This document shows, one piece after another, positions 1 to 8,068 of a stretch of 63,204 nucleotides of DNA. The stretch is from DATGZH01 sp035297265. GTDB lineage: Bacteria; Actinomycetota; Acidimicrobiia; Acidimicrobiales; RAAP-2. The stretch's first letter is position 1. Every line of letters starts with the position of its first letter. Under the pieces are notes generated by a model that did no database searches, had not been told where the DNA came from, and worked only from the letters and a program-made list of their open reading frames with translations. The stretch lies in NCBI GenBank assembly GCA_035297265.1, contig DATGZH010000021.1, forward strand, positions 1 to 63,204, written 5' to 3'. A program made the position numbers and the translations under genes.

Positions 1-107
1 GAAGCGGGCTCCGGCTCGCAAGACGGCCAAGCGTCGGGCTCCGGCCAGGAAGGCCGCCAAGAAGCGGGCTCCGGCTCGCAAGACGGCCAAGCGTCGGGCT
101 CCGGCCA
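1..107 (+). repeat. 60-bp tandem repeat in the HU tail coding sequence
   Basis: Bases 1-47 recur exactly at 61-107, giving a 60-bp period (20 codons, in frame), and shorter cgtcgggctccggcc units recur inside. The repeat encodes the basic tail and could expand or contract without shifting the frame. Confidence 0.85.
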
Positions 108-151
108 AGCGTCGGGCTCCGGCCAAGAAGGCCGCGGCGAACGGCGGTTGA
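2..151 (+). CDS. hupB: HU-family DNA-binding protein, C-terminal tail (5' end outside window)
   Basis: Only the last 49 codons are present. They encode a tail made of Lys/Arg-Ala-Pro units (KRAPARK, AKRRAPA, KKAA) ending ANGG. No globular HU domain is visible because it lies upstream of the window. Actinobacterial HupB proteins combine an N-terminal HU fold with an H1-like basic tail that binds DNA and compacts the nucleoid; the assignment rests on this tail plus the neighbouring cofC and gpsA, a gene order I recall from mycobacteria. The coding DNA contains a 60-bp tandem repeat, so tail length may vary between strains. Another histone-like basic protein remains possible. Confidence 0.72.
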   Translation, partial: KRAPARKTAKRRAPARKAAKKRAPARKTAKRRAPAKRRAPAKKAAANGG

Positions 152-193
152 ACCTGCTGCGCCCGGTCCCCTAGGGACGGGCGGAGGCACGTG

Positions 194-219
194 AAGCGGG
201 GACCTTCGGGTCCCCGCTT
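194..219. terminator. Bidirectional intrinsic terminator hairpin between hupB and the cofC operon
   Basis: A perfect 11-bp GC-rich stem (AAGCGGGGACC / GGTCCCCGCTT) closes on a TTCG tetraloop. It lies 43 bp after the hupB stop and 29 bp after the stop of the small ORF on the minus strand, so it can serve both converging transcripts. There is no long U tract, only two or three T's at each edge. Confidence 0.8.
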
Positions 220-247
220 CTGCGTCTCCGGTGGGCGGGAAAGATCC

Positions 248-382
248 CTACCGGTCCCCCACGTGATGGAGGCACTCGCCGAGCGCCACGCGGGGAGGCA
301 GCGGCAGGTCACGCGTCACCTCGCGTTGGTCGGGGAGGTCCATGACCGGGAGGCGGTGGTCGTCGGGGGACTGGTCGGTCAC
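248..382 (-). CDS. Small hypothetical protein (44 aa) translationally coupled to cofC
   Basis: The GTG start overlaps the cofC stop in a GTGA arrangement, and the frame runs 44 codons to TAG. The peptide begins VTDQSPDDHRLPVMDLP and ends CLHHVGDR. About 90% of its third codon positions are G or C, as expected for a real gene in this genome. It has no membrane segment and I recognise no family. The transcript would end at the hairpin 29 bp further on. It may be a small conserved partner of cofC or a chance frame; the four-base overlap and codon bias favour coding. Confidence 0.5.
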   Translation of the reverse strand: MTDQSPDDHRLPVMDLPDQREVTRDLPLPPRVALGECLHHVGDR

Positions 383-987
383 GCCCACTCGAGGTCGCCG
401 GGCACGTCGACGTCGAGGCTGAGGCCCGCCAGGTCGAGCACCCGGGTGGGGAGACCGAGTCTCGCCCCCTCGGCCAGGTGGCGGGCGAAGGAGCCCGGGC
501 CGTAGGAGAAGCGGAAGCCGGAGTGAGCCGGCACGCGGACGACATTCGTGCCGTTGCCGTGCCGGTCGGGGACGAGGGTCACGCCGTCGAACGGCTCGAG
601 GCGGCCGAGGCCCGACGGGCGGGGCAGGTCCCCGTGGGCCACGGTCACGTGCTCCACACCCATGGCAGCCAGCCGGCCCACCCCCGCCTCCACTGCCCCG
701 TTCAGGCCCCGACCCGGCTCCCAGACGACGAGCGCCCGCTGTCCACGGGCCCAGTCGGCCACCTCGGTGTCGTCGCAGACCACGGCGGCGGCGAGCGGGG
801 CGGCGGCGGCGAGGACCCCCTCGGCCAGCCGGCGGACGAGCGCCCGGCGCTCGTCGTCGGAGAGTGCCCGGCCGAGGCGCCGCTTGGCCACGGCGAAGGC
901 CTTCACGGGCACGAGGACGGCCGCCTGCCCGAGGAGGAGGGGCGCCGGTGCGACGCCGGTCGACCGCCCGGCCGGGCCGACGATCAT
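379..987 (-). CDS. cofC: 2-phospho-L-lactate/phosphoenolpyruvate guanylyltransferase (F420 biosynthesis)
   Basis: A 202-aa protein of the CofC/FbiD family, which uses GTP and a three-carbon phosphoacid (2-phospholactate, or phosphoenolpyruvate in mycobacteria) to make the activated intermediate later joined to Fo. Visible family features are the N-terminal VPVKAFAVAKRRLGRAL stretch with the KxxxxAKxRL signature, the central AHGDLP metal/phosphate motif, and the TLVPDRHGNGTN segment near residue 140. Length fits the family. The ATG at 987 is favoured because a TACACT -10 box ends 6 nt upstream, giving a leaderless mRNA. It is divergent from gpsA, as I recall for mycobacterial fbiD. Its product would support F420 enzymes such as the LLM oxidoreductase at 51 kb. 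Confidence 0.92.
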   Translation of the reverse strand: MIVGPAGRSTGVAPAPLLLGQAAVLVPVKAFAVAKRRLGRALSDDERRALVRRLAEGVLAAAAPLAAAVVCDDTEVADWARGQRALVVWEPGRGLNGAVEAGVGRLAAMGVEHVTVAHGDLPRPSGLGRLEPFDGVTLVPDRHGNGTNVVRVPAHSGFRFSYGPGSFARHLAEGARLGLPTRVLDLAGLSLDVDVPGDLEWA

Positions 988-993
988 CGGGTC

Positions 994-999
994 AGTGTA
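994..999 (-). promoter_or_regulatory. -10 box TACACT for leaderless cofC
   Basis: TACACT on the minus strand with 6 nt (gacccg) to the ATG. No convincing -35 element. Confidence 0.6.
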
Positions 1000-1053
1000 C
1001 GGGCGGGCTGCTCCGGCCCGCCCCCCGGCCGGGGCCGTCCGGTTGCGCCGTCG

Positions 1054-1059
1054 TAGGCT
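1054..1059 (+). promoter_or_regulatory. -10 box TAGGCT for leaderless gpsA
   Basis: TAGGCT followed by gacgac and the GTG start (6-nt spacing). No Shine-Dalgarno sequence fits between them. Confidence 0.65.
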
Positions 1060-1065
1060 GACGAC

Positions 1066-2091
1066 GTGGCGAAAGGCAAGGTGGCGGTGGTCGGGGCGGG
1101 CTCGTGGGGCACCACGGTCGCCTCGCTCCTGGCCCCGCGCACGGCCACCGTCCTGTGGGCCCGTTCGCCGGAGCTGTCCGAGGCGATCAGGACCGAGCAC
1201 GAGAACGCCGTCTACCTGCCGGGCGTCCGGTTGCCCGACGCCCTGGTCGCCACCTCGGACCTCGCCGAGGCGGTGGCGGGGGCCGAGCTCGTGCTCATGG
1301 CCGTGCCTTCGCACGGGTTCCGCGAGGTCCTCCGCGACGTGGTGCCGCACCTCGGACGGACGACCCCCGTCGTCAGCCTGGCCAAGGGGGTGGAGGGCGG
1401 GACGTTCCGCCGGATGTCCGAGATCGTGCGGGAGGAGTCGCCGGGCACCCCGGCCGGGGTGCTGACCGGTCCGAACCTGGCGCGCGAGGTAGCCGAGGGT
1501 CAGCCGGCCGCCAGCGTGGTCGCCCTCGACGACGAGGAGCTGGCGGCCATGGTGCAGCGCCACCTGCACACCGCCACGTTCCGCGTCTACACGGCGACCG
1601 ACGTGGTGGGGTGCGAGATCGCCGGGGCGACCAAGAACGTGATGGCCATCGCCGCCGGGATCGCCGACGGGCTCGGCTTCGGGGAGAACACCAGGGCGGC
1701 CTTGATCACGAGGGGCCTGGCCGAGCTCGGCCGGCTCGGCATCGCGCTCGGGGGGCACACGCTCACGTTCGGGGGTCTGGCTGGCGTGGGCGACCTGGTG
1801 GCCACGTGCACCAGCGCCCGCAGCCGCAACCGCACCGTGGGCTTCGAGCTCGGTCGGGGCCGATCGCTCGACGAGGTGGTCTCGAGCATGCAGATGGTCG
1901 CCGAGGGGGTGAAGACCAGCCAGCCGCTCGTGGGGCTGGCACGGGCCCACGGCGTGGAGATGCCGATCGCCGAGCAGGTGGCGGCCATCGTGGCCGGCGA
2001 ACGTTCACCCGAGGACGCTCTGCTGGCGCTGATGCAACGGCCGGCCCGCGTCGAGTGGGACCGGGTCATGCTGCGCGGGTTGCCGCGCTGA
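1066..2091 (+). CDS. gpsA: Glycerol-3-phosphate dehydrogenase [NAD(P)+]
   Basis: A 341-aa cytosolic enzyme that reduces dihydroxyacetone phosphate to sn-glycerol 3-phosphate for phospholipid synthesis. The N-terminal Rossmann motif VVGAGSWGTT (residues 6-15), the TKNVMAIAAGIADGLGFG catalytic-lysine segment near residue 190, and the FGGLAGVGDLVATC block near 235 are diagnostic. Length is typical. The GTG at 1066 is chosen because a -10 box lies 6 nt upstream and the Rossmann strand begins at once. The adenylate cyclase start follows 8 bp after the stop, so the two are probably co-transcribed. Confidence 0.96.
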   Translation: MAKGKVAVVGAGSWGTTVASLLAPRTATVLWARSPELSEAIRTEHENAVYLPGVRLPDALVATSDLAEAVAGAELVLMAVPSHGFREVLRDVVPHLGRTTPVVSLAKGVEGGTFRRMSEIVREESPGTPAGVLTGPNLAREVAEGQPAASVVALDDEELAAMVQRHLHTATFRVYTATDVVGCEIAGATKNVMAIAAGIADGLGFGENTRAALITRGLAELGRLGIALGGHTLTFGGLAGVGDLVATCTSARSRNRTVGFELGRGRSLDEVVSSMQMVAEGVKTSQPLVGLARAHGVEMPIAEQVAAIVAGERSPEDALLALMQRPARVEWDRVMLRGLPR

Positions 2092-2099
2092 GCACGACC

Positions 2100-3398
2100 G
2101 TGCCCGCCGAACCCCGACCGGGCGAGGCCGCGGCGGCTGCCCCGGTCAGCGACGACGAGGAGGCGGCGGCCCTCGCCCGGGTGCGCAGCCGGCTCCGCCG
2201 GGCCGGGGCCACCGACGAGGAGATCGACCAGGCAGCCGAGGAGGACGTCCTCGACCTGCTCGCCGTGGACACCCTCCTCCTCCCCGCCCCACGCCGTTAC
2301 ACGCAGTCCGACGTGGCCGAGCGGACCGGGCTCCCGCTCGAGCTCCTCCGCCGGCTCTGGCGGGCCCTCGGGTTCTCCGACGTGGCCGGCGACGCCCTCG
2401 TGTTCACCGACCTCGACATCGAGGCCGCCCACATGTTCCTGGAGCTCGTGCGGCTCGGTGTGACCGACCTGGACGTGGCGTTCCAGCTGGCCCGGGTCAT
2501 CGGTTCGTCGATGGCCCGGATCGCCGAGACCGAGGTGAGCTCCCTGCGGTCGCTCCGCGACGTCGACGACGTCCTCGCCGCCGATGCCTTTACGAGCGTC
2601 GCCGACGAAGCCCTCCCGAAGCTGGCCGAGCTCCTGGCCTTCGTCTGGCGCCGGCACTTCCAGGCTGCGGCGCGCCGGGCAATGCTGCAGCGGGTCCGGG
2701 GGGACCTCTCGGGCGACACGGCCTACCTCGCCGTGGGGTTCGCCGACATGGTGGGCTTCACCGTCCTCAGTCAGCACCTCGACGAGGAGCAGCTGGCCGC
2801 GGTGGTCCGCCGTTTCGAAGAGCTCTCCCACGACATCGTCACGGCCCTCGGTGGCCGGGTGGTCAAGATGATCGGCGACGAGGCCATGTTCGTGGTCGAG
2901 CGGGTCGTGGACGCCGCCCGGATCGGGGTCGAGCTGGCCAACGCCTACGCCGACGACGAGCTGCTCTCCGACGTCCGCGTCGGCCTGGCCCTCGGCTCGG
3001 TGCTCCTGCGCGAGGGTGACTACTTCGGTCCGACGGTCAACCTGGCCAGCCGGATCGTCAACATCGCCGACCCGGGGACCGTGGTCGTGGCCGACGCCTT
3101 CCACGAGGCGCTGGTGGCCGCGGCCCCCGACGAGTTCGACTCGGGCCCGCTCCGTCCGAGGACGCTCAAAGACCTGGGCCGGGTGCAGCTCTGGTGGTGC
3201 CGCCGCAAGGGCGAGGCCAAGCCCTCGCCGGCCGCCGCGCCGGAACGCCGCAGCCGGCTCCTCCGTCTGGCCGAGATGCTCCAGGAGCTGGACGAGTTGC
3301 GGGGCGTGGGGGAGCGGGCCGTGGCCGGTCGCCCGGCCGACGGGACGCCCGGGTCAGACCTCGCCGAGACGGACGGTGGTGATCCCGAAGGGACGTAG
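2100..3398 (+). CDS. Class III adenylate cyclase with N-terminal regulatory domain
   Basis: A 432-aa protein that should convert ATP to cAMP. Residues ~1-215 form a helical region with a MerR-like segment (RYTQSDVAERTGLPLELL), resembling the autoinhibitory domain of the mycobacterial Rv1264 type. Residues ~230-385 are a class III catalytic domain: FADMVGFT with the first metal Asp, KMIGDEAMFV with substrate Lys and second metal Asp, and GPTVNLASRI with transition-state Asn and Arg. All expected catalytic residues are present, so it should be active as a homodimer. No membrane segment. The GTG at 2100 is the first good start after gpsA. The last 45 bp overlap the 3' end of the mannosidase gene on the other strand. 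Confidence 0.88.
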   Translation: MPAEPRPGEAAAAAPVSDDEEAAALARVRSRLRRAGATDEEIDQAAEEDVLDLLAVDTLLLPAPRRYTQSDVAERTGLPLELLRRLWRALGFSDVAGDALVFTDLDIEAAHMFLELVRLGVTDLDVAFQLARVIGSSMARIAETEVSSLRSLRDVDDVLAADAFTSVADEALPKLAELLAFVWRRHFQAAARRAMLQRVRGDLSGDTAYLAVGFADMVGFTVLSQHLDEEQLAAVVRRFEELSHDIVTALGGRVVKMIGDEAMFVVERVVDAARIGVELANAYADDELLSDVRVGLALGSVLLREGDYFGPTVNLASRIVNIADPGTVVVADAFHEALVAAAPDEFDSGPLRPRTLKDLGRVQLWWCRRKGEAKPSPAAAPERRSRLLRLAEMLQELDELRGVGERAVAGRPADGTPGSDLAETDGGDPEGT

Positions 3399-6044
3399 GG
3401 GGAAGGTGCCCCAGAACGGCTCGGTGGGCCGGCCCCGCAGGTCGACCAGCCAGCCCGACCGCTCGCCGAAGGACACCGTGGTCGGCTCGCTCGTCGGGTT
3501 GCAGACGCGGACCTCGAGGGCCCCGGCCTCCCGCCGCACCGCGGTCACCTCGGCCCCCTCCACGAGGAGGGCGCTCCCGCTGGCCGGGCGGGGACCGCCC
3601 CCGGTCGCCGTCACCGCCTCGAGGGGGAGGAGCACGTCGTCGGCCATGGCCCACGGGTCGACGTCGCCGACCGCCACCGCGTAGCGGGCGGTCAGGCGGT
3701 GTCCGGCGAGCTGGAGGGCGTCGACCGGGGTGAGGGGACCGGCGGGGAACGGCCGGTAGGTCAGGCCGAGGCGCGAGAGCATGCCGGTCGAGCGCAGGAG
3801 CGTGAGGGCCAGCGTCTGCGCCCTGGGTGCGCCTTCGACGTCGTCGATGTCGACGAGCTCGTACTCGAGGAGTCCTTCGTGGCAGACGGTGAGGCCGCCT
3901 GCGCTCACAAATCGCCGCGACGGGAAGGTCGGCAGGCCGTACTCGTCGGGTCGGCCCTCGGCGGTAAGCCCCCGGGTCACGGTGGCGAAGGCGCACTCGG
4001 CCACCGACTGGTCGGCCGGGGTGGGCAGCGGAAGGTGGGCCCGCAGGCGGTGGTCGCGGCTCGGGTTCACGAACGAGGTCGTGACGCGCACCGGGCGCTC
4101 GTCGGCCCGCACCTCCACCCGGGTGACCACCTCGACCGGTTGGCCGCCGACCCGGCGGTTGGCCGAGGCGTCGACGTGGTCGGGCCACTCGTAGGTGGCC
4201 GTGACGACCGCGCTCGCCCGCACCGGGCCCCGGTCGCCGAAAGCCACGCTGACCGCCGTCGGCGTGTCGACCAGGCTGTCGTGGCGGGGCGGTGAGTAGT
4301 TGTAGGAGTCACCGAAGTCCCCACCGTCGACGAGGCGGCCGAAGCCGCCAAGGCCGTCGACGCTGAAGGTCCCGGTCGCCCCGTCGACCACCACCTCGAC
4401 GAGGCCGTTCTTGAGCACGACGGATCCCGCCGGGTCGGACGGGCCGTCGCCCACCACGCTGGCCGTCACCGGATGGGCCAGGGGGGCAGGCCGGAACGGC
4501 TGCCAACCGAACCCCGGCACGTCGGCCACGCGGGCCACGACCCTGCGGATCGGCGGTTGGTCGAGACGCACGCGGATCGCCACGTCGGGACGGGCGCCGA
4601 GGCGGGTGTAGAGGTCGCCCTTGATCTCGGCGATGGGCACGTCGGTGCGCTCCTCGGTGCCCACACTGATGGTGAGGTCGATGCCCGTCTCGTCCTCTTC
4701 GACCCGGACGTCGTGGATCCAGGCGTCGTTGTCGATCTTCGGTCCCTGGATCATGCCGAGCATCGTGCGGAGCGTGTCGGCGTCGAGGGTCATCGAACCG
4801 GGGAGCCCGACCCGCTCGGAGAGCACCTGGATCTCGTCGCCGGGCGGGGCGTCGTCGGTCACCACCACCTCGACGACGCCGCTCCGCTGACGGGCGCTCG
4901 GGTTGACGATCGTCGGTCCCGGCTCGACGAGCGAGCGGGCGAGGGCCCGGAGCGCCCGGTCGGCCAGGCCCTCGGCGATGTCCCGGGACTCGTCGAAGCG
5001 GTGCAGCACCGCGTCGATGACCTCCTCGACCGAGCAGGCGCAGATCGAGTCGTGCGCCGAGTTCCGCACCACCCCGAGCCAGGCCAAGTCGAGCAGCCGG
5101 GCCGGCCAGTCCTCCGGGGCCAAGAAGAGGGCGGCGTAGGGCTCGGCCCGTCGCTCGAGCGCCCGCTCGGTGCGGGCCGCCGCCTGCTTCACGTCGACGC
5201 GGTTGGAGGCCACGCCCATGAGCAGGTTGGCCCGCGCCCCCGAGCGGAGCTCGCCCTTCCAACGGGGGAGGCCGGCCGTGGGCACGGTGGCCAGGTACTC
5301 GGGCAGGGAGGTGATCTCGAAGGCGTAGTTGTCCTGGAGAGCGTTGGCCTCGGCCACGACCCGACCGAGGAACGGCTGGGGCATGAGGTGGTCCGAGCCG
5401 TTCATGAGGAGCAGACCGTCGATCAGGAATTGGCCGATCTCCTGCTCGTGGTCGGCCACCCGGCGGACGAGGGCCTTGGCGTCGTCGGGCAGCGAGGCGC
5501 CGTTGCCGTAGCCGACGGGCAGGTACTCGGCCCGGACGCTCGAGCCGTCCGGCGCCTCCCAGATGAACCCGGTGCTCGTGACGGTCGACGGCACGCCGCG
5601 CCACACCACCGCGTGCTCGAAGCCGGCGAGCCGCAGGAGCTGGGGCATCTGGGTCACGTGGCCGAACATGTCGGGGAGGTACCCGACGGGCATCGCCCCG
5701 TTGAAGCCTGCCCCGCGCTTGAGGCCCATCTGCAGGTTGCGGACGAGCGTCTCGCCGGAGACGAGGAACTCGTCCATCAGGATGTACCAGGGACCCATCG
5801 TCAGCCGCCCGGCAGCGGCCAGGTTGCGGAGGCGGGCCTCGGCCTCGGGGCGGACCTCGAGGTAGTCGTCCACGACCGCCATCTGGCCGTCGAGGAGGAA
5901 GCGCTGGTAGGAGGGGTCCGACTCGAGGAGGGGGATCAGGCGGTCGAGGAGCTCGACCAGGTTGAGGCGGAACGTCTGGTACGGCTCGTACCACTCACGG
6001 TCCCAATGGGTGTGGGGGACGACGGCGACGCGACGTGGGCTCAT
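3354..6044 (-). CDS. Glycoside hydrolase family 38 alpha-mannosidase
   Basis: An 896-aa retaining alpha-mannosidase, probably cytosolic since no signal peptide is seen. The N-terminal VVPHTHWDREWY metal-binding motif (residues ~7-18), the nucleophile segment YLPDMFGHVTQMPQLL near residue 140, and the NSAHDSICACSVEEV motif near 330 match GH38. The rest is the helical middle domain and C-terminal beta-sandwich domains. The ATG at 6044 is preferred over an in-frame TTG three codons upstream because TAACCT lies 8 nt before it. The gene is divergent from the acyl-CoA synthetase with only 40 bp between starts. The physiological glycan is unknown; short mannosides from the cell envelope or growth medium are plausible. 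Confidence 0.92.
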   Translation of the reverse strand: MSPRRVAVVPHTHWDREWYEPYQTFRLNLVELLDRLIPLLESDPSYQRFLLDGQMAVVDDYLEVRPEAEARLRNLAAAGRLTMGPWYILMDEFLVSGETLVRNLQMGLKRGAGFNGAMPVGYLPDMFGHVTQMPQLLRLAGFEHAVVWRGVPSTVTSTGFIWEAPDGSSVRAEYLPVGYGNGASLPDDAKALVRRVADHEQEIGQFLIDGLLLMNGSDHLMPQPFLGRVVAEANALQDNYAFEITSLPEYLATVPTAGLPRWKGELRSGARANLLMGVASNRVDVKQAAARTERALERRAEPYAALFLAPEDWPARLLDLAWLGVVRNSAHDSICACSVEEVIDAVLHRFDESRDIAEGLADRALRALARSLVEPGPTIVNPSARQRSGVVEVVVTDDAPPGDEIQVLSERVGLPGSMTLDADTLRTMLGMIQGPKIDNDAWIHDVRVEEDETGIDLTISVGTEERTDVPIAEIKGDLYTRLGARPDVAIRVRLDQPPIRRVVARVADVPGFGWQPFRPAPLAHPVTASVVGDGPSDPAGSVVLKNGLVEVVVDGATGTFSVDGLGGFGRLVDGGDFGDSYNYSPPRHDSLVDTPTAVSVAFGDRGPVRASAVVTATYEWPDHVDASANRRVGGQPVEVVTRVEVRADERPVRVTTSFVNPSRDHRLRAHLPLPTPADQSVAECAFATVTRGLTAEGRPDEYGLPTFPSRRFVSAGGLTVCHEGLLEYELVDIDDVEGAPRAQTLALTLLRSTGMLSRLGLTYRPFPAGPLTPVDALQLAGHRLTARYAVAVGDVDPWAMADDVLLPLEAVTATGGGPRPASGSALLVEGAEVTAVRREAGALEVRVCNPTSEPTTVSFGERSGWLVDLRGRPTEPFWGTFPLRPFGITTVRLGEV

Positions 6045-6052
6045 GGCACCCA

Positions 6053-6058
6053 AGGTTA
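6053..6058 (-). promoter_or_regulatory. -10 box TAACCT for the mannosidase gene
   Basis: TAACCT on the minus strand with 8 nt to the ATG. It sits back to back with the synthetase -10 box, separated by 14 bp, so the two promoters must overlap in their upstream contacts. Confidence 0.55.
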
Positions 6059-6072
6059 CGGGTCCCCCTGGC

Positions 6073-6078
6073 TACCAT
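6073..6078 (+). promoter_or_regulatory. -10 box TACCAT for leaderless acyl-CoA synthetase
   Basis: TACCAT, then gcgctc and GTG (6 nt). Confidence 0.6.
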
Positions 6079-6084
6079 GCGCTC

Positions 6085-7623
6085 GTGCCGCCGCCCCCCC
6101 GGTCGTCGCACCTGCCGGCCGGACAGGACCTCGACCCGGCGCAGCTGTCGGCGCAGGGGAGCGTGACCCAGGCCCTCGTGGCCGGCTGGCGGGCCGAGCC
6201 GGAGCGACCGACGCTCCTGGACCTCGGGGCGACGACGCCGGGCTGGTGCACCGGCGGGGAGCTCGAGGCCCGCACCGCCGCCGCGGCCGCGGGGCTGGCC
6301 GCGGCGGGCCTCGGTGCCGGTGATCGTCTGGTCTGGTCCACGGGGACGTCGCTCGACGCCGTCGTCGTGGCCCTCGGCGCCCTGCGGGCGGGCGGGGTGC
6401 TCGTGCCGGCCAACGTGGCCTGGACCGAGCGGGAGCTGGCGCACGTCGTGGGCGACGTCCGACCGACCGTGGCCGTGCTTGAGCGGCCCGAGCAGGCCGC
6501 CGCGGTGCAGGCGGCGGCCGGCGGCCCGCTCAGCGTGCTCACGCCGACCCTCGAGCGCCTCGCGGCGCCCGGTGCGGGCCGGGACGCCGTCGTCGGGGCG
6601 CCGCTCGACCGGGCGAGCCCGACCGACGCCGCCCTGATCGTCTTTACGTCGGGGACGACTGGGCGGCCGAAGGGGGCGGTCCTCCGCCACACCAACCTCG
6701 TGGCCGGCTCGGCTTCGATCGCCCTCGCCTGGCGGTGGGAGCCCGACGACCGGCTCGTCCTCTCACTGCCCCTCTTCCACGTCCACGGTCTGTGCGCCGG
6801 GCTGCTCGGAACCCTCCTCGCCGGCGCCTCCGCCGTCCTCCTCCCGCGCTTCGAGGCCGCCGCCGTCCTGGACGCGGCGGCGGCCCACCGCGCCACGCTC
6901 TTCTTCGGGGTGCCGACGATGTACCAACGGCTGGGCCGGGCGGCCGGCGTCGACGGACTGGCCCGCCTGCGGCTGTGCGTCTCCGGGTCGGCGCCGCTGC
7001 CAGCGGCCCTCTGGGAGGAGATCCGTCGGCGCTCGGGCGTCGCCGTGCTCGAGCGCTACGGCATGACCGAGACCCTCCTCACCTACTCGAACCCGGTCGA
7101 CGGCGAACGCCGGCCGAGCACCGTCGGCTTCGCCCTCCCGGGCGTCGAGGGTCGGCTGGACGCTCCGGGGGAGGACGGCGCGGGCGAGCTGCTGGTCCGG
7201 GGCCCGGCCGTCTTCTCGGGCTACTGGGAGCGGCCCGAGGCCGACGCGGCGGGCTTCACCGACGGCTGGTTCCGCACGGGCGACCTGGCGACCTTTGACG
7301 ACGACGGGTATCTCTCCCTCGTCGGCCGGCGGAGCGACCTCGTGATCAGTGGCGGCCACAACGTGTACCCGGCCGAGGTCGAAGACGTCCTGCTCGAGCA
7401 CCCCGGGGTGGCGGAGGCGGCCGTCGCCGGCACGCCCTCGGAGGAGTGGGGAGAAACCGTCACCGCCTGGGTGGTGCGGGCCGACGGCGGATGCGAGGAG
7501 GCGGACCTCGTGGCCTTCTGCGCCGAGCGGCTCGCCCCCTACAAGCGGCCCCGTCTCGTGCACTTCGTCGAGGCCCTCCCGAGGAACGCCATGGGCAAGG
7601 TCGTGCGCCGAGAGCTCAGCTGA
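6085..7623 (+). CDS. AMP-dependent acyl-CoA synthetase, MatB (malonyl-CoA synthetase)-like
   Basis: A 512-aa ANL-superfamily ligase forming an acyl-adenylate and then acyl-CoA. The P-loop-like FTSGTTGRPKGA (~residue 190), the LFHVHGL segment, the adenylate motif RYGMTETLLTYSNP (~330), WFRTGDLA (~395), and C-terminal PRNAMGKVVRREL with the catalytic Lys are all intact. The MTET...SNP followed by ERRPSTVGFALPGV pattern and compact length resemble malonyl/methylmalonyl-CoA synthetases (MatB), but other short- or medium-chain acids cannot be excluded. The GTG start is set by the -10 box 6 nt upstream; an upstream ATG in frame would run into the mannosidase gene. Confidence 0.85.
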   Translation: MPPPPRSSHLPAGQDLDPAQLSAQGSVTQALVAGWRAEPERPTLLDLGATTPGWCTGGELEARTAAAAAGLAAAGLGAGDRLVWSTGTSLDAVVVALGALRAGGVLVPANVAWTERELAHVVGDVRPTVAVLERPEQAAAVQAAAGGPLSVLTPTLERLAAPGAGRDAVVGAPLDRASPTDAALIVFTSGTTGRPKGAVLRHTNLVAGSASIALAWRWEPDDRLVLSLPLFHVHGLCAGLLGTLLAGASAVLLPRFEAAAVLDAAAAHRATLFFGVPTMYQRLGRAAGVDGLARLRLCVSGSAPLPAALWEEIRRRSGVAVLERYGMTETLLTYSNPVDGERRPSTVGFALPGVEGRLDAPGEDGAGELLVRGPAVFSGYWERPEADAAGFTDGWFRTGDLATFDDDGYLSLVGRRSDLVISGGHNVYPAEVEDVLLEHPGVAEAAVAGTPSEEWGETVTAWVVRADGGCEEADLVAFCAERLAPYKRPRLVHFVEALPRNAMGKVVRRELS

Positions 7624-7634
7624 GCGGTCCGCGG

Positions 7635-7640
7635 TAGGTT
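7635..7640 (+). promoter_or_regulatory. -10 box TAGGTT for the RpiB-like gene
   Basis: TAGGTT followed by 7 nt and the GTG at 7648, just after the synthetase stop codon. Confidence 0.5.
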
Positions 7641-7647
7641 CGCCTCG

Positions 7648-8064
7648 GTGCGGATCGCTTTCGGCACGGACGAGACCACCTCCCTCACCGAGGGCCTCGT
7701 GGCCCGGCTGCGAGGGCAAGGCCACGACGTGATCGTGGTGGCCGAGGGCGACGACTGGCCCGAGGCCGGCCGGGCGGTGGGCACCGCGGTGGCCGACGAC
7801 GCGGCCGAGTTCGGCATCGTGTGTTGCACGACGGGGACCGGCGTGTCGATGGCCGCCAACAAGGTCGCCGGCGTGCGGGCGGCGCTCTGCACGGACGCCG
7901 CCACGGCGGCCGGGGCGCGGCGCTGGAACGACGCCAACGTGCTGGCCTTCGGGCTCCGCCTCACGACGGCGGCGCTGGCCGACGAGATGGTGGACGCCTT
8001 CCTCACGACGAGCTTCGACGAGGAGGAGGCGCCGTTCGTGGCCAGGGTGGAGCGGCCGGGCTGA
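7648..8064 (+). CDS. RpiB/LacAB-family sugar-phosphate isomerase-like protein
   Basis: A 138-aa single-domain protein. Family features are MRIAFGTDE at the N terminus, the Cys-containing loop CCTTGTGVSMAANKVAGVR (~residues 57-75) and WNDANVLAFGLR (~100-111). Ribose-5-phosphate isomerase B uses the loop Cys as base in aldose-ketose isomerisation; a Cys is kept here but the usual CGTG loop reads CTTG, and the His of the canonical HNDANVL motif is Trp. Substrate binding is therefore probably altered, and the enzyme may act on another sugar phosphate or be non-catalytic. GTG start supported by the nearby -10 box. Confidence 0.75.
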   Translation: MRIAFGTDETTSLTEGLVARLRGQGHDVIVVAEGDDWPEAGRAVGTAVADDAAEFGIVCCTTGTGVSMAANKVAGVRAALCTDAATAAGARRWNDANVLAFGLRLTTAALADEMVDAFLTTSFDEEEAPFVARVERPG

Positions 8065-8068
8065 CCTC

